Assembly (NCBI RefSeq): GCF_001885585.1
Contig: NZ_LSRP01000083.1
Coordinates: 1-58,663 of the forward strand
Direction: 5' to 3'
From: Pararhizobium antarcticum
GTDB taxonomy: Bacteria; Pseudomonadota; Alphaproteobacteria; Rhizobiales; Rhizobiaceae
DNA length: 58,663 bases
Translations under genes and position numbers: made by a program
Shown here: in pieces, positions 16,746-25,105 of the stretch
Numbering within the stretch: position 1 is the first letter of the stretch
How the letters are laid out: each line of letters begins with the position of its first letter
Notes under the pieces: generated by a model
Databases searched by the model: none
What the model was told of the DNA's origin: nothing
The model's input: the letters and a program-made list of their open reading frames with translations, nothing else

Positions 16746-17756
16746 TCAGACGGCGCGAACCCAACCCAGCTCCGCGGCGCGACCAGGCACGTCGAAATCG
16801 TCCGGCAGGCCATCCTTGAGCATCGATTGATCAACGGCGTAGGTTGGCGTGACGACGAGACGCGGCGTCTTCTTGCCTTCCAGATGTTGATGCGCATAGA
16901 AAACGGAGAGATAGGCCATCTCGTAAAAGCTCTGCGCCATAGACAGCTTCAGTTGTGAAGGACCTGCGATATAGCTGAAAGCCTGCGAACCGCCGTCAAT
17001 GCCGGTGATGACAAGGTTCGGCCGCTCGGCAGCGCGCGCGGCCAATGTCCCCTCGACGGCAGCACCGTCCCAAGCACACCAGATGGCATCGATATCCGCA
17101 TTCGCAGTCAGAATATTATCGACGGCCTGGCGGGGCGTGACATTGCCGGCCAGTGCAAAAGCCCAGTCGGCAACAATCTCGATGTCCGGATACTGGCGCA
17201 GCGTCCACTCCATGCCGAGCGTACGCTGATCCCAGCTTTCGTTTTGAGGCAGCAGAACGCGGGCGATGCGGCCCTTGCCCTTCAGTTGCTTGGCAATATA
17301 GTCGCAGGAATAGGCACCCATGCCAAAATTGTTGGACATAGAGGTCGTGTTGACAGCCACGCCGGGAACGGAACTGTCCGCGCAGAAGACAGGAATGCCG
17401 GCTGCAATGGCACGCTGAACGGCCGGGGCAATTGCAACTGCGTCCGCCGGCGTGATGAACAGAGCATCCGGCTTCGACGCAATCAACGAATCGATCTGGT
17501 CAGTCTGTGTCTTGGCGTCGAACCCGGCATCGGTGGTGGTCAGGCTGCCGCCGAGTTCCTGAACGGCGGCTGTGAAACCATCCTGCAGGTGGCGTCCCGA
17601 ATCATAGGTTGTCCAGCCCAGCGCCGCTGCAAATTTGCGATCGGCAGCCTGGGCACGGGCACCGGTCGAGCCCAGATATTGGGCAGCGACCAGGGCTGCG
17701 GTTCCGCCGAGCAACGCGCGGCGCGAAAGTCCAAAGTTCAGAGTGTCGAAGTTCAT
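16746..17756 (-). CDS. Ribose-type ABC transporter substrate-binding protein with Tat-like signal
   Basis: Periplasmic binding protein of 336 residues, Peripla_BP_4 (RbsB-like) fold. The N-terminus has a twin-arginine-like signal (LSRRALLGGTAAL) ending at GARAQA near residue 37, suggesting Tat export. Two lobes follow, with family features such as SKPDALFITPADA and ITGIDGGSQAF. It delivers the substrate of the second operon, probably a sugar alcohol or a glycosylated glycerol given the enzymes encoded with it. ATG 17756 follows GGGAGG. A gap of 109 bases separates it from the xylulokinase-like gene. Confidence 0.85.
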   Translation of the reverse strand: MNFDTLNFGLSRRALLGGTAALVAAQYLGSTGARAQAADRKFAAALGWTTYDSGRHLQDGFTAAVQELGGSLTTTDAGFDAKTQTDQIDSLIASKPDALFITPADAVAIAPAVQRAIAAGIPVFCADSSVPGVAVNTTSMSNNFGMGAYSCDYIAKQLKGKGRIARVLLPQNESWDQRTLGMEWTLRQYPDIEIVADWAFALAGNVTPRQAVDNILTANADIDAIWCAWDGAAVEGTLAARAAERPNLVITGIDGGSQAFSYIAGPSQLKLSMAQSFYEMAYLSVFYAHQHLEGKKTPRLVVTPTYAVDQSMLKDGLPDDFDVPGRAAELGWVRAV

Positions 17757-17865
17757 GTCTATCCTCCCAGATGAAACATTTTGCGTTGAATCCCGGATGA
17801 CCCTCCTGGTCACCATGGACAGTCCCTGCCTTCGTCAGGCGAATTGCCGCCGAAGGTAGTCTCTT

Positions 17866-19347
17866 TCAGGCCGTCCCCGCTCGTACGGCCAAGGATACGC
17901 GGCGAACCTCCGGGATGACCGAAAGCCATGTCCGATAAGCATCCGAATAGGCACGAGCGAGGTCCCGAACCGGTGAAATCGTCCGGTTGATTTTCGGTGG
18001 CGTGAGAACGTCGCTGACGTCTGCACCCGTGCTGGCAATCATGCCCAAGCGCGCTGCTCCGAAAGCCGCGCCGAGCTCGCTTGCTTCCGGCACCCGCAGC
18101 TCGACACCGAAGCATGTCGAAATCATCGAAAGCCAAACATCGGATCGCGACCCGCCGCCGATAGCCAACAGCGTATCGATCGAGGTACCGGTGGTCCGGA
18201 AGGCGTCGGCGCACTCCAGCAGCGCGAACGCAACGCCCTGCAGAACGGCGCGGGTCAGCTCTTCGTCTCCCGACGAATGTTGCAGGCCGATCAATGCGCC
18301 ACGAATTTCCGCATTGTTGCGCGGTGACCAGCAACCGTCGAGAAAAGGCACGAAGACCACCGAACTCGGCGCTTGAAGAACAGTGCCCAATTCGGCGACG
18401 AGATCGGCCGCCGGCCGCTTGACCAGACGCGCCAGCCAGTTGACGCAGGACGTGGCCGACAGGATCACCGACATCTGGTGCCAGACACCCGGAACCGAAT
18501 GGCAAAGCGTTTCAATGGCGTGATCAGGGCTTGGACGCGCATTGTTCATCGCGACGAACAGGACACCCGACGTGCCCAGCGACAGGGTGCCCTCACCATC
18601 GTGGATGACTCCGGTACCACAGGCACCACAGGCGTTGTCGCCGCCACCGGCCGCGATGACGGGGCGCCTTTTTATGCCCCATCGATCCGCCAGCTGGCCG
18701 CGCAACAACCCGGTCGCCTCGGTTCCTTCGTAGAGCGTCGGCATTTGCGACCGCCTCATGTCGGTGGCATCGAGCAAGGTATCGGACCAGGTGCGCGCGG
18801 CGACGTCCATCCACATGGTGCCGCTGGAATCTGCCATGTCGGACGCCTTGTCGCCGGACAGCATCAGGCGGATGTAGTCCTTCGGCAAGAGAACGTGGGC
18901 CACCTGATCAAAAACGTGCGGCTCGTTGTCGCGAAGCCAGGCAAGCTTGGTGGCGGTAACGCCGGGCGTCGGTTTGCGCCCGGCAATGCGGCGCACATCC
19001 GGTGCGCGCACCTCGAGATCGGCGCATTGTTTTTCCGTTCTGGTGTCGTTCCACAGGATGGCGGGTCGCAACGGCTTGTCGGACGCATCCAGCACGGTCG
19101 CACCATACATCTGGCCTGACAGCCCGATCCCCCTGACACTGGCAAGGGCAGGCCCGTGGTGTGCGGCAAGACCGTCCAGACTCTCGCAGACGGCGTTCCA
19201 CCACAGATCAGGATCCTGTTCCGACCAGCAGCGATGTGGTCGTGATATTTCGAGTGGTCGGGAGGACTGCTCCCCCACGATAGTCTGATCATCGTCGATC
19301 AGAATTGATTTCACGCCCGATGTGCCGAGGTCTATGCCCAGATACAT
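17866..19347 (-). CDS. Xylulokinase-like FGGY kinase
   Basis: Cytoplasmic kinase of 493 residues, closest in appearance to XylB. It starts MYLGIDLGTSGVKSILID, has GLSGQMYGA and ILWNDTRTEKQC as in xylulokinases, and has IGGGSRSDVWLSM and ASELGAAFGAA in the C-terminal half. It would phosphorylate a pentulose or a polyol. ATG 19347 follows GGGGAGGAGG. It lies between GlpD and the importer genes, so it is presumably one of the two kinases acting on the imported compound. No xylose isomerase is present, which argues against plain xylose use. Confidence 0.8.
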   Translation of the reverse strand: MYLGIDLGTSGVKSILIDDDQTIVGEQSSRPLEISRPHRCWSEQDPDLWWNAVCESLDGLAAHHGPALASVRGIGLSGQMYGATVLDASDKPLRPAILWNDTRTEKQCADLEVRAPDVRRIAGRKPTPGVTATKLAWLRDNEPHVFDQVAHVLLPKDYIRLMLSGDKASDMADSSGTMWMDVAARTWSDTLLDATDMRRSQMPTLYEGTEATGLLRGQLADRWGIKRRPVIAAGGGDNACGACGTGVIHDGEGTLSLGTSGVLFVAMNNARPSPDHAIETLCHSVPGVWHQMSVILSATSCVNWLARLVKRPAADLVAELGTVLQAPSSVVFVPFLDGCWSPRNNAEIRGALIGLQHSSGDEELTRAVLQGVAFALLECADAFRTTGTSIDTLLAIGGGSRSDVWLSMISTCFGVELRVPEASELGAAFGAARLGMIASTGADVSDVLTPPKINRTISPVRDLARAYSDAYRTWLSVIPEVRRVSLAVRAGTA

Positions 19348-19434
19348 ATCGTCCTCCTCCCCGGCCGGCCTTTGCGGCCCGTTGGTGTTCCATTCCCTTC
19401 CTGCCAGTCGCGTACCTTCTGCCGACACCGGTGC

Positions 19435-20958
19435 TCAGCCGGTCATCTGCAACCGCTTTCCCTCCAGAAAGCTGTCGATAGAGTCGATTTCGGTTTGGCT
19501 CAGCCGCAAACCGAGCTTGCTCCTGCGGAACAGGATGTCGCGCGCCGAACGCGCCCATTCCTCGCGAACCATGTAGTTGACTTCCGCTTCGGTCAGGCCC
19601 GCACCGAAGACGATGCCGAGATCACTCCAGGATCGCGCCTCCCCGAGCACCCGGTGGACGCGGGTGCCGTAGTAGCGAAACAGCCGGGTCGCGTGGTCGC
19701 CTAGAAACGGATAGGCGACACGAAGCGCCATGACCTTGTCGTCGAAAGCATCAATCGGAAAATCGCCGCCCGGCAGGGCCTCGCGACCGGTCCAGCCGGC
19801 AGTATCAGCGACAGTTTTTGCCTTGTCCGCAGGCAGGTAGGGGGCCAGCTTGTCCATGACGGATTCTGCAAGGCGACGGTAGGTCGTGATCTTGCCACCG
19901 AACACCGAGATCAGAGCCCTGTCGTCGACAACGTCCACTTCCAGCACGTAGTCTCTTGTCGCCTGTTGTGCCGCGCCGCGACCATCATTGTAGAGCGGGC
20001 GGACGCCGGAATAGCTCCAGCAGACATCGGTATCGAGGATCGGCTTGCGGAAATAACGGCTGGCCGACCGGCAAAGATAGGCGATTTCCTCTGCGGTCGC
20101 GTCGAAATTATCGAGGTCGCCCGTGAAATCCCGATCGGTGGTGCCGATCAGCGTGTATTCCTCCTCGTAGGGAATAGCGAAGAGGATACGATTGTCGCTG
20201 TTCTGGAAAATGAAGCACCGATCGTGAGCGTAGAGCTTGGGCACCACGATGTGCGATCCCTGCACAAGGCGGACCTTGCCTTTGGCTGGACGCTTGGCAC
20301 ACAGATCGACCACGTCGTTGACCCATGGCCCGGCGGCATTGACGACGATGCTTGCTTCTACCGTCTTCTGAAGATCTCCCTCACCGGAGACCGTCAGCGC
20401 CCAGCCATCGCGGCTTCTGTTGACGGCAATGCAGGACGTATGCGTGTCGATCACCGCGCCGCGTTCCTGGGCGGACTTGGCATTCATGATGACAAGTCGA
20501 TTGTCCTCGACCCAGCAGTCAGAATATTCGTAGCCGGTCGATAGCGACTCAATGAGACCCTCGCCTACGACACTCCGGCGGAAATTGACCACCGATGTCG
20601 GCGGCAGGCGTTTGCGGCCGCCGATGTGGTCATAGATGAAAAGGCCGAGCCGGAGCAGCCATTTCGGCCGCATTCCGGGTGTATGGGGCAGAACGAAGCG
20701 GAGCGGCCGGACAAAATGTGGTGCGACGCTCCATAAAGTCTCGCGCTCCCTTAGAGCTTCACGAACCAGCCGGAATTCATAATGTTCGAGATAACGCAGC
20801 CCGCCGTGCAGCAGCTTCGTTGACGACGACGAGGTGGCACCGCCCAGATCGCCTTTCTCGCAGAGATAGACTTTGAGACCGCGCCCTGCCGCATCGCGCG
20901 CAATACCGCAGCCATTGATACCACCGCCAATGATTGCCAGATCGAAATGTTCAGCCAT
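19435..20958 (-). CDS. glpD: Aerobic glycerol-3-phosphate dehydrogenase
   Basis: FAD-dependent, membrane-associated oxidation of sn-glycerol-3-phosphate to DHAP with electrons passed to quinone. 507 residues, the normal GlpD length. It has the dinucleotide motif IIGGGINGCGIARDAAGRG (residues ~9-27), SSSSTKLLHGGLRYLEHYEF, and VFGGKITTYRRLAE, followed by a DAO_C domain. ATG 20958 overlaps the end of the HAD phosphatase gene by 8 bases. It is more GlpD-like than the 608-residue protein at 7908. In this operon it is paired with a glycerol-1-phosphate dehydrogenase-like enzyme, so both glycerol phosphate enantiomers could reach DHAP. Confidence 0.88.
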   Translation of the reverse strand: MAEHFDLAIIGGGINGCGIARDAAGRGLKVYLCEKGDLGGATSSSSTKLLHGGLRYLEHYEFRLVREALRERETLWSVAPHFVRPLRFVLPHTPGMRPKWLLRLGLFIYDHIGGRKRLPPTSVVNFRRSVVGEGLIESLSTGYEYSDCWVEDNRLVIMNAKSAQERGAVIDTHTSCIAVNRSRDGWALTVSGEGDLQKTVEASIVVNAAGPWVNDVVDLCAKRPAKGKVRLVQGSHIVVPKLYAHDRCFIFQNSDNRILFAIPYEEEYTLIGTTDRDFTGDLDNFDATAEEIAYLCRSASRYFRKPILDTDVCWSYSGVRPLYNDGRGAAQQATRDYVLEVDVVDDRALISVFGGKITTYRRLAESVMDKLAPYLPADKAKTVADTAGWTGREALPGGDFPIDAFDDKVMALRVAYPFLGDHATRLFRYYGTRVHRVLGEARSWSDLGIVFGAGLTEAEVNYMVREEWARSARDILFRRSKLGLRLSQTEIDSIDSFLEGKRLQMTG

Positions 20959-21769
20959 GGGCCCGCCCCTGCTCGGACCGGGCGGCCAACAGGCGCGCGG
21001 CGACCTCAACGAAGCCGGCGCCACCGCGCTGTGTTGCAATGAACGCCGGCAGGTCGATGCCACTTTCCGCGAAATCGGCGACATTGGCGACGCCGCAGGA
21101 ATTCGGGAAAAACGAGAACATAGGTCCGTCATTGGGACTGTCGCCCACAAATACGATGCTGTCCTTCTGTGCGTCGAGATCCATGGCAAGAATGTCTGCC
21201 GCGAAGATCCGGCTCATCGAAAGCTTGTCGTAGTTTCCGAACCATCCGTTGACGTGGATGGAGGAGAGCTTTGCGATCGCGCCTGCGTCCTCGAAAATCT
21301 TCAGGACGCGGTCGATCTCTTCCTGCGGCAACGGATCGACGTCCTCACAAATGTCGATGGCGAGATCCGCCTCGCGGTAAAGCTGGTCGGAGGCGATACC
21401 GCTTCCCGGAACCTCGCGCAGAATGCGCTCCCTCAGCTGGTTGAGCTTGGCGCGGTTAACCTTGCGCTCCGCATCCGTGGCGAAAAACCTTTGGCGCATT
21501 TTGCGGGCTTCACGGTCGTAGGAAAAATAGAAGGCACCATTTTCCCCGACGATGCCGGCGACCGGCCAAAGCCGTGTGATCATATCGCACCAGCCAGCGG
21601 GACGGCCCGTGATCGGCACCACGTTGAGACCGGCCTGCGCCAGCTGTTCCAGCGCAGCGTAAGCATCGGCGTGAAGCTGGCCTTCCGTGGTCAGCGTGTC
21701 ATCGATATCGGTGAACACTGTCGTGACGCGAGCAAGGGCGCCGTCGGAAAGTTCGGAGAGCGAACGCAT
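20951..21769 (-). CDS. HAD-superfamily phosphatase (Cof / mannosyl-3-phosphoglycerate phosphatase type)
   Basis: Cytoplasmic phosphohydrolase of 272 residues, HAD class IIB. Motif I is FTDIDDTLT (near residue 20), motif II is PITGR (Thr), and motif IV is FVGDSPND, with a C2B cap between. Members act on sugar phosphates and glycosyl-glycerate or glycosyl-glycerol phosphates; the substrate here is unknown. The start at 21769 (AGGA 6 bases upstream) shares one base with the preceding stop; 21775 is an alternative. Its tight coupling to a polyol-phosphate dehydrogenase suggests removal of phosphate from an intermediate or from a toxic dead-end phosphate. Confidence 0.8.
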   Translation of the reverse strand: MRSLSELSDGALARVTTVFTDIDDTLTTEGQLHADAYAALEQLAQAGLNVVPITGRPAGWCDMITRLWPVAGIVGENGAFYFSYDREARKMRQRFFATDAERKVNRAKLNQLRERILREVPGSGIASDQLYREADLAIDICEDVDPLPQEEIDRVLKIFEDAGAIAKLSSIHVNGWFGNYDKLSMSRIFAADILAMDLDAQKDSIVFVGDSPNDGPMFSFFPNSCGVANVADFAESGIDLPAFIATQRGGAGFVEVAARLLAARSEQGRAHG

Positions 21770-23115
21770 CAGCATTCCTCCGCGATGAACTGTTCGAGAA
21801 TGCCCATGTCAGCCGCAAGATCGAGCATCGAATAACGATTGCGCATCTCTTTGGAGTAGCGCACGGCGTCACGATAGAGGTCGCGGTCCATGCCGATTTC
21901 GGCCGGTGTTGCGCCACCGCCGGCCGCACGGATGTGTGTGGCAAGTGTCGCGGAAGGAACGGACATCTCCTTCAGCTTCAGACGGAGGGTCGGCCAAAGC
22001 CGTTCGAGATCAGCATTAAACCGATCGGCTCGAGCCTGGTCCATTGCCTTGGCACGCGAGGCCTTGAGACATTCTTCCACGGCAGCAGCCGGGTAGCGTG
22101 AACAAATATCGGCCTCGTCGAACAGCGTCGGTTGCACCTTTGGCGCCGTTTCGCTGGCAAGAATGATTTCCTGCAAACGTGCCATGGTCACGGAGGACAC
22201 GCCGACCTGCTGGCCATGAACGGTGCCTGGATGCCGGGCCCCGGCGAAACTGTCGATCCAGTGAGAGATTTGATGTTCGCCCATGGAGCCAGGATGGCTC
22301 ATACCTGTAATGCTGATGCCGAATCCTCCGAGGGTCAGGATGCGATGCAAGTATCCGATTGCCTCGTGGTCACGATGACCCAGTCCCTCGGAGCGCATCA
22401 TGATGGCAGCCTCGTCGTCGGCCTGCAGCACATAGGGGGACGTGGCATAGTTCGTGCCCAGCAGCATGTGCGAAAAGTACCAATCGACCTGTGCCGTCGA
22501 ACGACACATGCTGTCGCCAAAGCCGGCGGCGATCAAGTATTGAGGCGCTCCGGCGCTGATCTCGATATCGAGGAAAACCCCCTTGGCAGCATGGGCAGAC
22601 ATGGTCGTTTTCAGCCCGCTATCGAGCGTGATCGAAGCGGTTGTGGATGTATAGCCGTTCATGGACGGCGCAGTTCCGAAGACACTGTATTCCCGACCGT
22701 CGCCAGCCGTCGCATATTTGCAGAGATCGTTGATGGTGCCTGAACCGACAGCTATCAGCGCATCGACATGCCGCGTCCTGTCGCGCAGCGCCCGGACTTC
22801 CCCCTCGTCGGCATGGGGACGATCAAGAACGATGACCGAGGCCCGATTGCCCAGGCTGCGGGCAACCGCATAGCCATACGCATCATATGTATCACGATCG
22901 GCAACCACTCCGTATGTGGGAGCCGGCATCGTCTGGGCAATAAGATCGGCTTCCGCGCCACGCAGGCTGTCTTCGATGATCACCGTCTTGAACGGAACTT
23001 CCGCAGTGAGCCCTGTATCGGGATCGACCCATCCACCGGCGCTCACATTTCGGATCAGATCGTTCCAGTCACGACGTCCGACAGGTGGCCGGACGGCGTT
23101 CGCTGCATTCTGCAT
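21769..23115 (-). CDS. sn-Glycerol-1-phosphate dehydrogenase family protein (EgsA/AraM-like)
   Basis: Cytoplasmic NAD(P)-dependent polyol-phosphate dehydrogenase of 448 residues, first gene of the long leftward operon. The nucleotide-binding GSGTINDLCKY block lies around residue 123. Metal ligands are visible as Asp in GFGDSMCR, His in GMSHPGSMGEHQ and His in GTVHGQQ. In archaea the family makes G1P for lipids; the bacterial AraM does the same reaction in B. subtilis. Here the catabolic setting suggests oxidation of G1P or a longer polyol phosphate. ATG 23115 follows GGGAGGAGAGA. The regulator at 23273 is divergent. Confidence 0.85.
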   Translation of the reverse strand: MQNAANAVRPPVGRRDWNDLIRNVSAGGWVDPDTGLTAEVPFKTVIIEDSLRGAEADLIAQTMPAPTYGVVADRDTYDAYGYAVARSLGNRASVIVLDRPHADEGEVRALRDRTRHVDALIAVGSGTINDLCKYATAGDGREYSVFGTAPSMNGYTSTTASITLDSGLKTTMSAHAAKGVFLDIEISAGAPQYLIAAGFGDSMCRSTAQVDWYFSHMLLGTNYATSPYVLQADDEAAIMMRSEGLGHRDHEAIGYLHRILTLGGFGISITGMSHPGSMGEHQISHWIDSFAGARHPGTVHGQQVGVSSVTMARLQEIILASETAPKVQPTLFDEADICSRYPAAAVEECLKASRAKAMDQARADRFNADLERLWPTLRLKLKEMSVPSATLATHIRAAGGGATPAEIGMDRDLYRDAVRYSKEMRNRYSMLDLAADMGILEQFIAEEC

Positions 23116-23272
23116 TCTCTCCTCCCAGAGCAATTTCTGGCAATTTTCAACAAGACGTGCAATTTGTCAATGGCTTTTTTTATAACACCTTGGCATTTGC
23201 CATAGATACCGTTTTGATGTGGGAATGGCTGGACTTGCCGGTTAAAAACTGCCAATTACGGTTTCAGGAGAC
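23116..23272. promoter_or_regulatory. Divergent control region with repeated operator-like palindromes
   Basis: The 157 bases between the dehydrogenase operon and the SorC-type regulator gene contain a clean palindrome, TGGCA-TT-TGCCA (23191-23202). Related half-sites are nearby: TGGCAATTTTCA near 23139, TGCAATTTGTCAA near 23158, and CTGCCAATTA near 23249. Such repeated TGGCA/TGCCA units between a regulator and its divergent operon suggest the regulator's binding sites. A T-run (TTTTTTTATAA, about 23174-23184) may belong to a leftward or rightward -10 region. Confidence 0.55.
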
Positions 23273-24274
23273 ATGTTCAGTTCAATGCGCGCTAACCGGG
23301 CCGACGACAAAGTTGCAAAGCGGAAGCCACCGCCGCCCATGCAGTTTGGCGCGGATCAACCCCTATGGGCGGCGTGGCTTTATTACGAGGAAGGCTTGAA
23401 ACAGGACGAAATCGCCGAGCGCCTCGGAATTTCGCGTGCCTCGGTGTTCAATCTGCTTCAAAAAGCCCGGGACGAGGGCATCGTCACCATCACCATCGAT
23501 CCCACACGCCTTGAGCGAGCCGACCTTTCGGTAGAACTGAAAGAAAAAGGTGGGTTGCTGGAATGCTACGTGCTCCCGGCGGGCGGCTCCGCCGCAGCGC
23601 TTTACGACCGGATCGGTCGGCTTGGCGCGCGAATTCTGGAACAGAAAATCGAGAATGACGATGTCATTGGTGTTGCCTGGGGGCGTACAGTCATGTCGCT
23701 TTCCAAGGCCCTGTCACCGGCCAACAAGCCGGGTGTTACCGTAGCCCAAGTGACCGGAAGTTCGATTGCGACCTATGATTTTTCGCCCGAGCTCTGCACC
23801 TCCAACATCGCGGCAAGGCTGAATGCGCGTTGCGTCAACCTTCACGCACCGGGTGTGGTATCCAATCCCAGCATGAAAACACTGCTGATGCAGGAACCAA
23901 TAATTGAGCAGCACTTTACTCTGCTGCGTCAATGCACAAAGACGCTGTTTGGCGTCACCCATCTGAGCGGACCGACGCTCCTGGAAGACAGCGGCGTCAT
24001 GACGGAGGAACTGCTGCTGCAGTACCAAAAGAAGGGCGCAGTGGGTTTTGCGTCAGGCTATTTCTTCGACCCCGACGGCACAATCATTCGCACCGGGTTC
24101 GACGATCGCCACATCGTGATGCCGATAGAGGATTTCATCAACGTGCCTCGCCGGATTTGTATCGGTGGTGGTGCAGAGAAAATTACGGCCATACAAGGCA
24201 TGCTCAAAGCAGCCCTGGCAAATGTTCTAATTACCGATCAGGACACAGCGCGTAGCCTGTGCAGGATTCTTTAG
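23273..24274 (+). CDS. SorC/DeoR-family sugar-responsive transcriptional regulator
   Basis: DNA-binding regulator of 333 residues. A helix-turn-helix lies at about residues 38-60 (AWLYYEEGLKQDEIAERLGIS-type sequence, then SRASVFNLLQKAR). It is followed by a sugar-phosphate-binding SorC C-terminal domain with GVAWGRTV and GGGAEKITAIQGML. Family members (SorC, DeoR of Bacillus, EryD, CggR) bind a phosphorylated intermediate of the pathway they control. It is divergent from the dehydrogenase operon and is the only classical regulator in the first 24 kb, so it may control both polyol clusters. ATG 23273 has AGGAG close upstream; ATG 23285 is an alternative. Confidence 0.85.
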   Translation: MFSSMRANRADDKVAKRKPPPPMQFGADQPLWAAWLYYEEGLKQDEIAERLGISRASVFNLLQKARDEGIVTITIDPTRLERADLSVELKEKGGLLECYVLPAGGSAAALYDRIGRLGARILEQKIENDDVIGVAWGRTVMSLSKALSPANKPGVTVAQVTGSSIATYDFSPELCTSNIAARLNARCVNLHAPGVVSNPSMKTLLMQEPIIEQHFTLLRQCTKTLFGVTHLSGPTLLEDSGVMTEELLLQYQKKGAVGFASGYFFDPDGTIIRTGFDDRHIVMPIEDFINVPRRICIGGGAEKITAIQGMLKAALANVLITDQDTARSLCRIL

Positions 24275-25105
24275 AACAGCTTTTATGCGGATGGATATTG
24301 TTGCGCGCAGAGCGGAATCCAGCTCCGCCATTTCAATTTTCGGCATCAACATGGGGTTCTCAGGTCAAGTTTGCCTGATCAGCACAACCGGTCACCAGAC
24401 GCTCACCTCATGGCGCAAATTGCTTCTGGCGAGATTGACGCGGAGGCCAAACGCAAAAAGCCCCTCGACCAATTTGGCGAACGGCCTCGTGTTTGTTGCC
24501 CTGACTGGAAGAATTTACAAGTTTGATTTTGTTGCGGGGGCCTGAACGCATAGCTACTTTCAAATTCGACCGCCTTGAAAGGGATCGAACCGGCGACAGG
24601 TTGGTCAGATAGCATAAGTGTCTGAAAAGACATACTTCGTGGGATAACGCCTATTTATGGAACTTTGAGGTTCCGTTGGTGAATAGGCATAAACGCCGCG
24701 GGCGCACGGCCCAGCTTGGGATCTGCTCTTCATTGGGGGGCAACATCGTTTATTCTGTCGACCCTGGAGAGCAACGCAATGAACTCTCTGCGGCCCTGCA
24801 TAGATTACCTCGCCTTCGCCTTCAAAACGTCAATACCTGAACAGTAGGGCATGGCCCTTGCCGTTCCTACGCGAATGATGGGGTGGTCGTTGGGTCTGCT
24901 TTCTGTCAGGCTGTCTCATAACACTCAGAATTCCCTCTGTGCGAGAAGCTAAAACGGCAGAGTCGGAGAAGTCGTGCAGATGTTAGTGTCCCTGCCCTTT
25001 CTAATGGTAAAGTTGAGTTGCAATGATTAATCCCCGGCACGAACCATCACATCGAGGTTGCATCTGAGTTTAAAGTCAAAGGGCATCCACGCGGAGTTAA
25101 GCAAC
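24275..25105. other. Intergenic region without a convincing gene
   Basis: About 830 bases between the regulator and the cyclase gene. An 86-codon frame at 24285-24545 has no recognisable domain and no good ribosome site. A short stretch near 24581 (GGGATCGAAC) faintly resembles the T-arm of a tRNA, but no cloverleaf forms. I see no gene or mobile element here. Confidence 0.5.

Noticed and set aside
24285-24545. Possible 86-residue protein after the SorC regulator
   Set aside because: No ribosome site, no recognisable domain, composition like noncoding flank.
24570-24630. tRNA-like GGGATCGAACC stretch
   Set aside because: Only a T-arm-like string; no acceptor, D or anticodon stems can be formed around it.
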